From: Otis tarda
Lineage: Eukaryota > Chordata > Aves > Otidiformes > Otididae
NCBI GenBank assembly: GCA_026413225.1
Contig: CM048557.1
Span: 65,710,987-65,774,986, forward strand
Length of the DNA stretch: 64,000 nt
Direction of reading: 5' to 3'
Shown here: in pieces, positions 40,052-53,068 of the stretch
Layout: each line of letters starts with the position of its first letter
How positions within the stretch are numbered: position 1 is the first letter of the stretch
Position numbers and translations under genes: made by a program
Notes under the pieces: model-generated
Told to the model about the DNA's origin: nothing
The model's input: the letters and a program-made list of their open reading frames with translations, nothing else
Database searches by the model: none

Positions 40052-43000
40052 AATCTTATATGCTGACATAGGCATTCATTATAAATATTTCAAGTCTGTC
40101 AGTCAACCCCCTTTCGTCTCACCACTTAAGGGAGCCTTCATCCGCACAGAAGACCTCACTCAGAGCTTGATGTGAATGCAGGACCTTCCATGAGAGAACA
40201 CCTGCAAGTGTCCACACCTTAATACCACCTCTTCTTGGAAACCAGAGTATTTGTTGTATAAAGGTGCAACTGCTGAGAACTACTGCAGGCTTTGCAAAAA
40301 GGGAGAAGATCAAGGAAAGAGCATTTCCAACCCACAACACAGAAAGTAGTATTTTGCCCTGAGAGCAGGCCACAGTTTCTATTGCACTATCTGCACGTCC
40401 CTCACATCACGGCTGTATATGGTACTGGAGACCAGAGTGGTGTTTTCCAGAGGAAGATGCCCCACCACAGTCTTCTGTTGCCCCTATCCAGCCACAGTGA
40501 TATTTCTCTAGCTTGAAGGGTTTAGATGTTTTTTTCCTCCGTTTTAGTTCCTGCTAATTTATCCACATGGAAGATTTGACCTCTGCAGGTATTTTATTTC
40601 ATCTCGGAAGGCACGTTGGGGCATTCCAGCCCTTCAAAAGCCAGCTCTTCCCCTCTATCTGCAGCTTACAGCCCTGACTGCACTGCAAAGCAACCCAGCT
40701 GGAAAATGAAACGGTGACATTCACATCAAGGAAAGGTGAAGTCCCCAGAAACACAGGTATCTGAAATCAATAGCAACAGACTCACTTTATGTGCAGAAGA
40801 CTTCCTCCAGGCAGGTGACAAGTGAACAATGGACATTTTTATTTCCCAGATCTATCCAGCCCCAATCTTAAGCCTTAGCTTCACAAATCGCTGCACAGCA
40901 GTAGAGCCCGGAAGCATCCCTTCAGCTGGCAGCAATACCAGGAAGATGCATCCCTTTACACTGATGTAAATCTCGGATGATCACAGCTCATGCCCACCAT
41001 ACACCATGGCAGCATGCATGGGCAACTGCCACAGCTCAGCTATGGCTTAGCAAACGACATTTTTTCTCCACTGGCCCTTCACAGGCATGCAGTTTTCAAA
41101 TGCAGTCACAATTCTGAAGGGCTGTGGAAAGCTGGAGGAAGCAGCCTTGATGTAGCAGAAGCTGTCACCGGTGTCCTGCCTCCAACTCAAACATCTGCTG
41201 CAGAGAAAAGCTTAGAAATTAAAGATTAGCTGGGTAACAAATAATTTAAAAATAATTTACCTAATGAAGAACATCATTCCTCATTTAAGAGTTGTTACCT
41301 TACCTCCAAAAAAGCTTGGCAATGTATAGCTTGTGTATCCCTAGCTCAAACAAGTCCTTTCTCTCACATTTTACCTTTTCTTAGCATTGGCCTCCATGAC
41401 GGCACCTGGCACGACGGACAGATATTCCTTTACACCTGCAGTGATGCTCAGCTCTCCGAGGCAAGGACGGGATCACTGTGTGAGGCCAAGAGAGGTGCAC
41501 ACCGTGCAGCAGACGCACACCACCGTGAGCAACCTACAGTCCTTCTCCACCAGCTCCTCTCTCCCACCGTTCTCCTGACCCCACCACGGCTCTCCCACTT
41601 CCTAGAGGCAAGGCAACCTTGGTCCCCAGCCAGGCTCACCCACGGCAGCCATTTCCCTAACATTACCACATCTGACTCTCTCCATCAGCATGTCTGGCCG
41701 CTCACCGACCCAGATCTCTAACGCTTCCAAACCCCTCTTTCCAAGTGCAAGAAACGCTCACGGGCTCTTCGCTGCAAACTTCAGACTTCATCCTTCAACT
41801 GCGGTCCCCCTGTGCTCTGCCAAGGACTGGGACCAGCACAGAGTCTGCTGACCACGTCCCAGAAGAACCACACAGGACCCAAAACCCCCTCACTCCTCCG
41901 AGCCATCCGCCTGTTACAGAAACAGCAACCACCATCCTGGGAGAAGAGCACCTCCTCACCTGAGGGTGTTGTACCTTCCCCAAAAAGGGTCCTTCTCACA
42001 AATAGGAGATGGTACACAAAATTGGGAAAAAGTGAATTGTCTTCCCTGGCAAGAGGAGAGGTGTGTAAGCAAGGAGAAGTCTTCTGATGTGCCTGCCCCA
42101 GCACACACAGCTGCACTGAGTGCAGTCAGGGAGCAGGGCTGTAACGAGCATCCTCCAGCGAGATAAGGCAAATTCATGCCACAGACTTCCAGCTGAATAG
42201 CTGCGAATACAATCAGGGCTGGATTTCAGCCAAAGCCATGTTCAGCTGACAATGATTTGCCATTAGAAATGAGGCACAGTTTTGTTTTAAATGGAGGGAC
42301 CCCTTCCTCAGGGCTGCAGGGGATTTTCCATTAGTGGCATTATTTAAAATGACACTGGATGTCATACAAGATGATATAAATTATGTTGGATTAGTTGATC
42401 ACTTTTTGGTTATATAAACCACTACCTCATGCAAAGGGCTTTCATGTGATAAGAGCAGAATCTTATTTTCTAAGAGTACCTTTCTAGTCCACATAACTAA
42501 ACACCAGAAGAGCCTACATCGCAAGATGTGTGATTCATCAGCCCTCCGGCTCACCAAGAGATTTCAATGGCGGCACGCATCTTGGTCCGCTGCTAATGCT
42601 GCCATCGTGGATTTGGGCTCATCTCTGCTGCCAACACCAGCCCGGTGGGACTCTGCGAGCCATAGTGGAGAAAGAAGACAGCTGTGCACACCCACATCAA
42701 TAGACCCTGGCTGCTTCCACATCCTCTTCTCTGGGGACCTGGTGCAGGAGGAGAATGGAGACCTCATCACTATGGGTAAGGGATGGGGCAGAGATCGTGG
42801 GGATGAAGCAGGAACTGTGTCCCAAAGCTCCGGATTAGGGTTTGTATCAAGGGGAGAAGAGGGAGGAAGGAACATGGTAATTCACATAGCCCCACCAGGT
42901 CCAAGGTGCTTGTGTTTGTCCCCACCAAGTTACTAATTTTGGCTTGCAATCACAAGCAAGTCTAATTCTTAAAAAGCAAACAAAAAAATTACTCATTTGC

Positions 43001-43948
43001 TTCTGCACATCCTACAGCCCCCTCTGGAAACATGCACACAAGTAGTTACACCTCGGTCACCGCTATCTTCTGCGCTAGCCACCCACACCCTCAATCTTAC
43101 AAAGCTTCCGCAGACATCAGCCCCGCTTCGCACGAGGGCTGTGTCCCAGCCAGCAGCCCACTGCTGACATTTCAGTGCAGCCGTGCACTGAAACGGCTTC
43201 CCCAGCCGTGAGGGAAGGTGTTGAGGGTGTCCTGGAGGCAGAGAACATCCTCACCTCTCCTTCCTCGGGGGTCAGTGAGGACCAGAGCCAGGGATGCTGG
43301 AGGAGGCAGCAGCCCCAGCTTGGCCCCGGTCCCAGATGAAGAGATGGTGTAGCAAGCACATATCTATCTAGAAGAGGTCAGTCAAGTGCCTCCCACTTAA
43401 TATTTAAAAGCTGTTTCTCTTTTCAGCCCCGGGTCTCTGGAGTGCTGATGGCTCACAGCACAACAGACCGCATTCACATTTTTCAGGTGTGTATAAATGT
43501 TAAAAATAACCCACCGGGTTTCTCTTCAAGCAGGGATGAGATCAAGCCTCCGAACAGCCCGTTGCAACGCCGTGTCAATTTGCAGTGATCCTTGGGGGAG
43601 AAGGGAAGGGCAGGGAGAAGAGGGAAAGATATTTTACAATGGAAAATGTGATGAAACCGCCCGTCCCCCTCCTCGCTGTTCTGCACATCGCTGAAAAATT
43701 TCCAAGCCAGCTGAAGAGCTGCGTTGTAGGAACGGGCCCATAAAAGACTCAAGTAAATTCCCATCATTGCTGAGTAAGGGTGGCTGGTCACAAGAGGCAG
43801 AGTGCTACTGGGCTGCACGGCTGGAGAGATGGGACCTGGTTGATTTCTGTTGCAGAGCCACCTGTCCCGGGGCTCTTGCACAATATCGCTCCTTTAGCTG
43901 ATTAAGCAGGAATGCAGCTTGCAGCAGGGGAGATATGCTTGCAGTCCT

Positions 43949-44001
43949 GGGGGGAAAAAAAAAAAAGAAAAAAAGAAAAGGAAGGGGGAAGAAGAAGAAG
44001 A
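43949..44001 (+). repeat. 53-nt uninterrupted homopurine tract
   Basis: Every base from 43,949 to 44,001 is A or G: a GGGGGG start, a long A run broken by single G, then GGGGG and a (GAA)4-like end. Such tracts can form triplex DNA and stall polymerases. It resembles no retroelement tail that I recognise. Confidence 0.9.
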
Positions 44002-46839
44002 TGTTCCTGTTGCTTGAAGAGATACCAGGGAAGGGCGTTAAGATGATGGTTCTAGCTGTGCACTACGGCTGTCTGTGTCAGGGCTTTGGAAACGTGGGAG
44101 GGTGGATTGGACAATTAGAGAGACACAAAACTGCAATGAGAGTTGGAGAAATCTGCAGCAGCCTGGAGAAGCTGGTACCCAGGCATCCCACTCTGGGTCT
44201 GGGTGGCAGCTGGGGCTCTTTGCTTTGTATATATCCCGGGGGACAGAAAAAGGGGACAGCCGCTCAGCCAGACCTCCCTGCAAGGTTACTGGACCTCCAT
44301 CTTTAGGAATCACACCGGGCTATGTTCTCCGGATAACTGAGGACCAAATAGCTGGGGTTCCAGAGGGGATTCTGGAAGTTGAAAGGGGTTCAAGAATGCA
44401 GGTTTCTGGTTGGGTTGGGAAAGACTTTTGATGGGAGTTCATCTTTCACAGTTTCCATACCACGATTTCTTCAATAAATCTCATTGCCAGCTGGATCAGG
44501 CTTTAAGATACCAGACAAAAGCCTGGATGCTATCCTGCATTGGAAGCCTGACTCCAGGGCGATGTGAGAACAGGGAGAAAGGGCAGAGCAATGCTGAAAA
44601 GACTCACGCAAGCAATGGGAAGAGCAAGGAGGGTGCATTTCTGGGTATTGCCCGATGCTCGTATCAGCACAGCCTGCCTCAGAGCCCCTTCATGACCTAA
44701 CACCCCATTGCTCCCTATTGCAAGTGGCCCAGGACCACGTAACAGGGGCACGGTGCTCACAGCAGCACCGGCAGCTGCCCGTCAGCGTGATGGATCGAGC
44801 AAGATGGACCGCAGCCACGTTCGTGCGTACGACAGAAAATGCTCAGAGCAGGGGCCGAGGAGAGACTGTCCGAGCATCTCAGAAGCTGGCCTTGGAGAAA
44901 TAACCCCACAGACCCACAGGGCTGCACAGCTGTCAAGTGCTTGTTTGTTTAATTGGAGTGTACTGCTCTGCTCGCCAAGAGAAAGCTTAGAGGGTGTTTT
45001 CTTTGTATTGGCTGGGAAGAAGGAGAATTTGTGGATGATCCAGAAAAATAAAGGAAGTTTTGTGTTTTCTCTTAAGGATTTTTCCCCCTAGAATTTATTT
45101 TTCTTTGACTTTGGTGAGATAAATCCCCCCTCATTGCCTGCCCCTAGACAGACAGAGCAGGAGCAAAGGACAACAGACATGGGGGAAAGGAAACTCCTCT
45201 CACGACAAGAGAGACAGGGGCAGGTCAGGCCTGGATTTCTCAGAAGAACAAAAATGCCCATCAGTCCTGCAGACCAGAAAGAAATGATCCTCCCCTGTCA
45301 CCACATCCCTCCTCAGCAAATTCCCCTGAAATGTGACAGATTGGAGAGAGGCCAATGGTCGCCTCATCAGCATCCAGCAGCACTACCATGGCACGTGGGG
45401 GATGGAGGCGGCGAGAAGGGAGAAGGCAAGGCATGGCTCTGCCTTATGCGTGCCCTCCACAGCCCCGGCTCCATCCCCTCCATGGCCTGCTCAAGCTGCT
45501 GGCACGAGGCACGGACCACAGACAGCCCAGAGTGACACGGGCAACACACGTGGCTCTGAGTTCCCTGCACAGGGGAGAGGACAGAGGGGAAGGGAAGGAT
45601 CACTTGTGCCAAAAATACTTGCACGCTGGTGCGGGGGCACACACAGACACACCAATGCAGGATCTCTGCAGCATAAGCCCAAGTGCTTTTGGCCAGCGGG
45701 CTCCTTCTGGTAGGTCCTGATGATGGGGCCAACCACTCACCGCTTGTGCAGCGGAAGGGCTGGCTGGGACACTTTTCTGTACACCTCTCATGCTGATACA
45801 GGTGGCAGCTATGAAAGCCAGAGCAGGGCTTTGACCAGTTTCTGTGTGGCAAGTTTACGGGGACAGCTAGAGCCAGTCCCAACATCACCTCTCTCCTGGC
45901 ACCTGAAAAGACACGCCATCCTCTGTCACACCCAGTCTGTCAGCAGCAAAAGGGCCGGATGGGACCTTCCATGTCAACAGGTTTCTATGGTCTAGCAATG
46001 GCCCATGGGAGCTCTGGTGTACACCTGCAGCACCTAGTTTTCCAAGCATCCTCTTGTTTAAGTGCTAGGGACTGTGTGGCTTCAAGGTCTGAGATGGCCA
46101 GATGCATCAAACCCTGTGCAACTGGTTAAGATTTCTTCCTATCATGATCTCTCCCACTCTTGGATCCTAGAGCTCTGACACTGCCTCTGCATTGATTTCT
46201 TCCGTCTCAGACCTCACTGAGGTGTGGGTGCCAGGTTCTTAATCTCCATCCCTTTGTCCATCCATCTGTTCTTGCCTGTTCAGCTGTCATCTCTCTGTCA
46301 TCTCTCACCTGGTCTCCAGGTACAATGATTGCCAGAGTCCCTGTCCTCCAACTTACACCCTAGATTTGCTCCAGTCCTGCTCCCACTCCGCAGTCTCCAT
46401 TTCCAGGGATCGTTCCCTGCCTTGCCAATTCTCAGGACCAGTTTTCCAGCTGTGTTCTTCCAGCCACGTTGAGACAACCAACTGTGCTCTTCATTGTCAA
46501 GTCTTTCCTCCCTTGGCCTCATGACTCAGAGCTCTCCCCATTTTTTCCCATCTTCTTAGTCACTCCTTGTGCTCCCCAGAATTACACTGTGAGCAGAGTC
46601 AGCTCCCTTCTGAGATTGTCCCTTACCAAGATGCCTACAAAAAGGCATGAATAAGGCTAGTCATGTGCTAAGACCTCTGGCCGTTCAACTTTCTCATTAT
46701 TTCATTGCACTCCTCACTCCATCTGTCATCATCTGAGGGCTCTTGTCTTGAGCTATGATGGTGCTGCTCTCTGGCACACAAATATCCTTTCATTTGGAGC
46801 AGCCCGTGACGGGGCCTCTTCAGCAGGAGAAAAATTGTG

Positions 46840-46848
46840 TATAAATAG
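46840..46848 (+). promoter_or_regulatory. isolated TATA-box consensus
   Basis: TATAAATAG matches TATAWAWR exactly and sits in GTGTATAAATAGCGC. No initiator, first exon or open frame downstream supports a promoter, so it may be fortuitous. Confidence 0.12.
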
Positions 46849-47609
46849 CGCACAATACACCTCACCCTTGTGATCACTGCAGGGACACAATTAATGAACA
46901 AGCTCATGGTACATAAAGGTACATTCAGACTGTGAATATCACCAGAATTTTGAAAAATATTCTGTGTTATCCTAGCACCACAGACGTGACTGGTGGGATT
47001 TACTTTCTCAGGCTCTTTCCAACAGCACTGTCCATGGCCCTCCAAACATCCACCAGCCTGTTACGATGCTCTTGGTTGCTATTAAAAAGGAAAATCTGGA
47101 TTCATCGGGAAATTCAGCAGTAGTTTTTATGGATGTGGGGATATGAAAGTTGATTAAAAGAATCAGATACAGAAAAAAATATCAAGATGCATCAACTGTT
47201 CCTCTCCCCAGTGACAGCATGTTTGGCATTTGTTTTCCCTACCCTGTGACCATTTACAGAGAGAGCAGAATAAATCCTCTTTCCTAAAACAGCTGAAACA
47301 CCATGTACAAGACTTATCAGAGTTGGGATCAGAGCAAGCGCAAATTATTGCACATTGAAAAATATTTAACATTTTATTTTAGGGAGAGGGGTCAGCCTTG
47401 CATTGCTTGATGAACCATCAAGTGCATCCTGCCAGCAGCTGGAGAGCTAATTACAGCCCCACGCCTACCCCACAGGACCTCATTCCTTTTCCCAGAAACG
47501 GGGGAGAGGTCCCTGCTCATACCAGTCTCCCCATGCAGGAATTGGGCTTGGTTTGTTTTCATGTGCTACAAATACACAATCAGAGAGCGAAGACCTGGGA
47601 GTCCATCTG

Positions 47610-47630
47610 AAAAAAAAAAAAAAAAAAAAA
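47610..47630 (+). repeat. A21 homopolymer
   Basis: An uninterrupted run of 21 A following GGGAGTCCATCTG. No polyadenylation signal and no recognisable retroposed sequence lie upstream, so a simple repeat is the best call. Confidence 0.9.
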
Positions 47631-48936
47631 TTCGAAATGCTCGGTATGCATAAACTCCATCAAAATTTCAGTCAAAGTTTGCCCTGCCTCTTTGTTAACC
47701 TCTTTCCAGTTTTGTTTTTAATGGATTTTTCTCCTATTTTTAAAATCGTGGTCTCTAGGACCAAGTTAAGGAAAGGGGAACCCCCGTTACACAGGTTTAA
47801 GTGGGGCCTCAGGAGTGTGTTTCTTATCAGGTGCTAGAGACACAGGCAAGAGGAAGAAGCAGGTTTTGGAGAAAAAAGTTTTGAGAATTGGAGATAGAGG
47901 GGAATCTGTGAACCCCTTCTGAGGGATCTGAAACAGATAGCTTAGGAAACCAGCAAGTGATGTGGTTAGGTTCCTTCTGAGGTCCTCACCTTGAAAAAAA
48001 TGAGGTAGGTTTCTACAGAATTATAATTGCTGTCCTTTTTCAGTCCCGATGACCTCTCAGAGCCCCTCAAGCGCTGCCTCCTGGCGTTGTGCCACATGAT
48101 AAGTACACACATCCCAGATCACACACCCTCCACTGGGAAGTTTCCACCACTCTGCCATGCAAACACCTTGGCAGCAGGCCATAGCATGCAGGGAACCGCA
48201 GGTATCAGAGTTGCAGATGAGAGAAAATGCAATGCCCAGATGTGCGAGTATCCCAATTTCTGCAGTATGGCTCACTGACTCTGATCCCAGTGCCCCAGCA
48301 CAAGGGGTTTGTCTGTCAAACAGAGCAGACTCTGCTACCCTGAAGGGCAAGCAGGGGAATTAATGGGGATTGCAGTCAAAATACACCCTCAATCAAAAAC
48401 TAAGAACTGTGCTCCCTGAGAAGAAGCGAAGGACTCTGTTCCTCCTCTTAGATACCATTTGTGGAAAGCAATCCAAGACTATGGTTCCTCCCACTGAGAC
48501 CTACTCCCAGTGATGTGGTGGCTCCAGGGAGAGGCCATAGCATTTCTGCAGACCAGTAAGTCCAACACAGTCATTGCTTCTTCATCACCGCCTCTGAAGA
48601 GCTCACCATGCAATCTGCAGAGCAGAATGGGTCCTCAAGGGGAGAGGGGATCTTCTCTGAGCCCTACTGTCCAACCACACCTGATGGAGAGCAGGAACAA
48701 GTGATCCCACCTCCCAGCATGGTCCCAACATTGCTGGTTTCTCCTCTGTTGTGTTCAGCGCAAAGACTAGGGCTCCTGGGATTGCAGGTGGGGATCAGCA
48801 AAGCGCTGTTTAGTGTAAGCACTCTTCAATACCATCTCCCTGAAAAATCAGCACACGGGGTTTTATTTGTATTAGATGACCAACTCTGAGCCCACCGTAC
48901 AGTAGGGATTTTAATGTTATCGTTCTGCCTCAACAG

Positions 48937-49001
48937 CGTGAGATTGAATTTCTACGTGCACTACGCACCCTTGCAGCCTGCAATGATGCGCCCGGAGCAG
49001 G
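48937..49001 (+). other. possible coding exon, phase 0 to 2
   Basis: A clear acceptor (TTATCGTTCTGCCTCAACAG) ends at 48,936, and a donor-like CAGG|GTAAAA follows 49,001. One frame is open, starting REIEFLRALRTLAACNDAPG, a helical, protein-like product. It joins in phase to the possible exon at 50,255. The flanking 200 bases are AT-rich and non-repetitive. G/C at third positions is low (7 of 21), unlike the 54.7 and 62.7 kb candidates. No family was recognised. Chance is a real alternative for so short an exon. Confidence 0.2.
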
Positions 49002-49172
49002 GTAAAAGCAAGCCCAGCCTCGCTCTGCCAAGTCTGTGCTTTAGGAATCAGAAATTGTTCACCGTTGGCCATAACAGCTATTTCACACTGACACCAGAAG
49101 CTCAGATAGAAGCTATTGATAAAATATTCTGTTAGCACTATGGGGAGCTTTCTTTGATGGTGCAGCTGGGAG

Positions 49173-49188
49173 AACATTTGCAAATGTT
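49173..49188. other. perfect 16-bp palindrome AACATTTGCAAATGTT
   Basis: The sequence equals its own reverse complement over 16 bases and is centred on ATTTGCAAAT, an octamer/POU-type half-site pair. It lies about 170 bp downstream of the possible exon, in a non-repetitive AT-rich stretch. A dimeric transcription-factor site is one reading; chance cannot be excluded. Confidence 0.5.
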
Positions 49189-50254
49189 ATAAATCACATG
49201 CCTATTAGAAATGGATGCATTTGCTGAATTTTCAAAGAGCTGGCTTAACAATGTGAGTATTCCATGGAAGGATGCCAATGTGACACTCTTACTGCATCGT
49301 TATTTAAGATTTTGAGCACATTAGGTTAAAAGCATAGACACTGTTCATCCAAGTGGATGAAGGTGACAAAATCCTGTTCACATCACCCATTCCACGAGTT
49401 GAAGGCCAGGATACCATCAGATCACCTGGCAGCATCTGACTCCTAACATTTCCTCCTGCTCTCACCGTGAGCCCAATCCCTTGGGTTTGCCAAGAAAACA
49501 GGCTTCAGGAGAAAAAGAATCGACCATTTCCTTCATTGGTTGTTCCAGTGGATAATCACTCTACCGTGATAAACATGCAGCTTAATTGTGGCTTGTGTCT
49601 GTTTGCCATCAGCCACAGGTCCTTGCTCTGCCCGTCCTGCGAGGCACCCAGACTTTTCTCTCCAGGGAGATGCTGCAGGGATAATAATGTCACCTCACCG
49701 TCTCCTTTCTGTGAAGAAAACAGATAGAGCTCTCCAGGCCTCATGGTGCAAAGTATCTTCTCCAGTCCTCAAGTCACTTCAGTGCCTCCTTTCTCCAGGA
49801 ACCAATGGCCCAAGCTGGTTCTGCAGGGCAGTGAAAAAGGAGCTGTGGTTTCTACTCCACAGCCTGGTCCAGCCCTTCAGTGCTGCAGAGCAACCTCTGC
49901 CACCGTCCCCACATCCTGCAGCATGACCACGATGTCTCCAGGAGGTGACAATCCATTTAGCACGAGTGACCTCTGCTTCTCTCTGATCTGGAACAAGGTG
50001 TTCAAATGCACGCTATGTGAACAGGCCTGGTTTGCCAAGGAACCTAGGTCACTGTTATTATCTTAACTACCTCTTCTGTAGTCCCACATTCCTTTCTCAA
50101 ACTAAAAAAGATGTTTTGAATGTCACAAACCAGATGGATTGCGGCATTACAATTATGTCTTTAAAAACATGTCCAGAAGATATTCCCGTGCCATTCATTT
50201 CTTTCCTCTGTCTCCCCTTGCCATTGCCATCCCTCAGCTCTCTTTCTCTCACAG

Positions 50255-50322
50255 CATCAGGTCTTTCCTGCAAGAAGAGAATAAGAAAGAAGTGAAGGAG
50301 GGCTGGATGATAAATGCTTGGG
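50255..50322 (+). other. possible coding exon, phase 2 to 1
   Basis: One of the best acceptor shapes in the window (CTCTCTTTCTCTCACAG, within a longer pyrimidine tract) ends at 50,254. The donor-like sequence is TTGGG|GTACAT. After one base the frame is open for 22 codons, starting IRSFLQEENKKEVKEGWM, charged and helical. The starting phase fits the end of the 48,937 candidate. No known protein was recognised. Supported by splice signals and frame only. Confidence 0.2.
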
Positions 50323-50543
50323 GTACATATCATCCACATGTGTGGTAGATCTCCTGAGATCCAGGTACATCCTTGCTGCTAGCTATCAGTTCTAAAATTC
50401 TAAAGGCAATAGATACCTCTCAGCCTATAACTTCAGAAGAAATTTGGTCTCTCTAGCAAGGTAGGAGGTAGGTGATGGCTGGTTTTGTATGGTCGATGGA
50501 GACTTCAGAATCAGCTCCTGTGAGTATCCTCCCCTCCACAATG

Positions 50544-50640
50544 GATGACCATCCCTCCATCTACGATGAATGTCCTCCTCTCCATCCATCCAAGATGAGT
50601 GTCCATTACTCCATCCAAGCACCCATGGCAGATGTCCACG
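50544..50640 (+). repeat. degenerate TCCA/GATG minisatellite
   Basis: Three to four unequal units begin with GATG and contain CCATC/TCCATCC: 50,544-50,564, 50,565-50,593, 50,594-50,630, and a start of another at 50,631. Open frames on both strands across it reflect the repeat, not genes. Confidence 0.65.
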
Positions 50641-50651
50641 ACAGATGCAGA

Positions 50652-53068
50652 TGACAAGTACACACAGCAGCACAGAAAGAACTGGGACACCACAGTGCCG
50701 CACTCGGCCCAGGTGCGAGGAGCCGGTGGGCCGGTGCGACCGTGGCCAAGCAGTTCTCCCTCTGCGCTCCTCCGTGTGCACAGGCACGCTCTGTCAGAGG
50801 GGCGAGAGAGAGTGTCCTTTCAGCCCTTCTGCTTCAAAGTGGAGGGATGTTTTTCTGCAAGACTGCCATGGGGATTTTTAAACAGGCTTCCCATTCATAC
50901 AGAGGTCAATTAATGTAAGCACCTTTGGTGGTATTTTCAGAAGCCCCCAGATACCAGAGGACTTTGAAACGCTGCCTGCAATCACAGAGCTGGGCTCTGT
51001 GAATACCTGGACCCACACAGCAGCACTGAAGGCCAGCTCGCCCCAGGTTTTGACAAACACTCATTTTGTTCTACTCAGCATATACCACCACCCCGCAAGG
51101 AAGAAAGGTTGGTGTAATTAGGGTCGCCTAATTTGCTGGTTGCTGTATTATCCATGCCCAGAAGCTCCAGGCTGTTTTCTTCTCACAGCCATGGTGATGA
51201 AAGAGCAACACTGTGCGAGAGAACGGTGGTGGCTGAGGGAGACAAGGAGGCACTGTGATGTTAAACCTTTTTTTTTTCTCACAGCCCAACCCCATTCCTC
51301 TGCCCTCTGAAACATCCTTGCTCCGAGTGCCGAAGAGATAGCATCAGAAAAAACAACTGTCACTTGAAGGTCCCGGAGAAAAAAGCCAAACCTGCCATGC
51401 CCTCTGTACAGTTTACATAGTGGAGGGAAAAAAAAGAAACCCAAAACATCACTTGACTTGGCAGGTCTGTCCCTGGGAACCCAGAAGGATGTTTGACCTT
51501 CTCCAGACAAGCACGGCAGTCGCCCTGTGCTTCCAGAGAAAACCTCTGGAGTTCTGGGAATTTCGGGGAGGGATTGAGAGGAGGCACTGAGCTCTCCTGA
51601 TCAGGAAACAGGAGGACAGCCTGCAAAAGAGTTCCTTCCAGAGAAGGCTGGGTGGGGAGAAAAGAAACAAAATATTTTTCCCACACCGAGACTAACCCCA
51701 GCTATTGATGTTTCTGGACAACAACTTTTTTGGGCAATGCTCTTGGTTGGGCTTTGTCAGGAAAAGAAGGAAAAGCAGCTGAAAAATTAACATTTCCCTC
51801 TGTAAGAAACCAATCAGACTGTCCTCAGCACAGACGTGAGCCCTGTGTCCTCAGTTCTTGGAGGGCTGAGCCCTTGGAAAACGCTCCCCATGCAGATCTG
51901 GTACCAACCATCAGGATGCTGAATGGAAGGACATTTGGAGTGAGCTCAGACACGGGACAAACGATGCTAATGATAAATCCATCCCCCAGTGCTGGACGGA
52001 CATGGACGTCCACAGCTAAAATAAACAAATGACCCAGGCAAGCTGACAGGCTTGTTTAGATTCCGCTTGGGACAAATCGCAGTGCCCTTTGATCCCACGA
52101 TGTTTTTGGCGCCTGTGTTGCTGTCTAGCAGCAGGGTATATTTTCCTATCCCGAGGAGCAAGTGGATGCAGCTGTCTATAGCTGATTTATAGTAGGAAGT
52201 GATTCGAAGGAAATCAAAGCTTCTCGCACAGTAAAAAATGCTGTCTTTTCACCTCCACCATCAGTGCAATGATTAGAGCTCTGGGGACTATGGTTGGGAA
52301 GATCGGCAAAGCGTTCTGCGCTTAGCTGCTTAGTATAAACCACTTTTTGCCATGACTCACAAAGGATGCTCACAGCAGGCCGCACCTGTCCATACATCCT
52401 GATGCACGGGCATTGACAGCGTTTGCATTCAGTCCCGTTCCAGAGATTTGACATTCACATTTCTATGCTCACTGCAGTAATGCAGGGTGAGTTCTGGATT
52501 TGGATTTCCTCTAAATCATTTTGTTGTCTGGGATTTCGGTCTCCTGCAAGACTTTCAGCTCAGAATGGGTGTGAGTGCTAAGGCGGGGGGATTGCCCCTG
52601 GCCATATACCCCCACGAGCTGGTCAGGCAAGACCGTCCTTTGTCAAATATCTGAAGCATATAGCAAAACGAGGGGCGACATTCAAGAATACAAGACCCCA
52701 CCAAAGTATGCTTATCACTCATAATGGCTCTGGATTACCAGACGTGTGATTTAGGAGCTGGTTACTGCTTGCAGTTTCTGATAACTACTCACATCAGTCT
52801 CAGAAGCCAACGAAGAACTTGTTTATTGCTGCAAAAACTCGAGACCCCGTGGGACGTTCAGCAAATATCTCTGTGCTTCTAAGAGGAGACTTGGCTCCTG
52901 TTGCATCCGCTGTGAGTGCAAAGCTGAGTCAAATGAGGAGGATTTGCCATCAGTGTAATCAGAAACATGGTGAAAAGGAAGGATGGGATTACGACTTGGC
53001 TGCTGGCAAGCATATGTCACTTCAGTTAACTGTGCAGAAATCTCTATGCTCAAGATAGTGACAAAAAT
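50652..53068. other. noncoding sequence, no firm gene
   Basis: No gene is firmly supported. A 20-nt stretch at 52,551-52,570 sits between a strong acceptor (TTTCGGTCTCCTGCAAG) and a strong donor (GGT|GTGAGT). It would bridge the phases of the 50,255 and 54,699 candidates, but a 20-nt microexon carries almost no evidence by itself. A 10-T run lies near 51,270. Confidence 0.45.

Larger units (their letters stand above)
36593..43948. other. noncoding sequence with simple repeats and a CpG patch
   Basis: No gene was recognised in this 7.3 kb. Simple repeats are an A15 run at 37,416-37,430 and a G11 run followed by TGGGTGG at 40,034-40,051. A patch at about 38,450-38,760 keeps roughly 18 CpG. Possible exon-like pieces were seen at 39,421-39,472 (donor GAG|GTAAGTG) and 42,526-42,777 (donor ATGG|GTAAGG), but neither has a convincing acceptor plus coding signal. 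Confidence 0.5.
44002..48936. other. noncoding sequence, no gene recognised
   Basis: No gene was identified. Open frames up to 173 codons (45,367-45,888 minus) overlap others on the opposite strand and lack any domain. The part 46,140-46,640 is pyrimidine-rich on the plus strand. A consensus TATA-type box, TATAAATAG, lies at 46,840-46,848 in an AT-rich non-repetitive setting. A 21-A run lies at 47,610-47,630. Confidence 0.5.

Noticed and set aside
45367-45888. 173-codon minus-strand open frame
   Set aside because: It overlaps three open frames on the plus strand in GC-rich sequence, and its cysteine/proline-rich product has no recognisable family.
50472-50693. Overlapping short open frames on both strands
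   Set aside because: They are produced by the TCCA/GATG minisatellite, which lacks stops in several frames.
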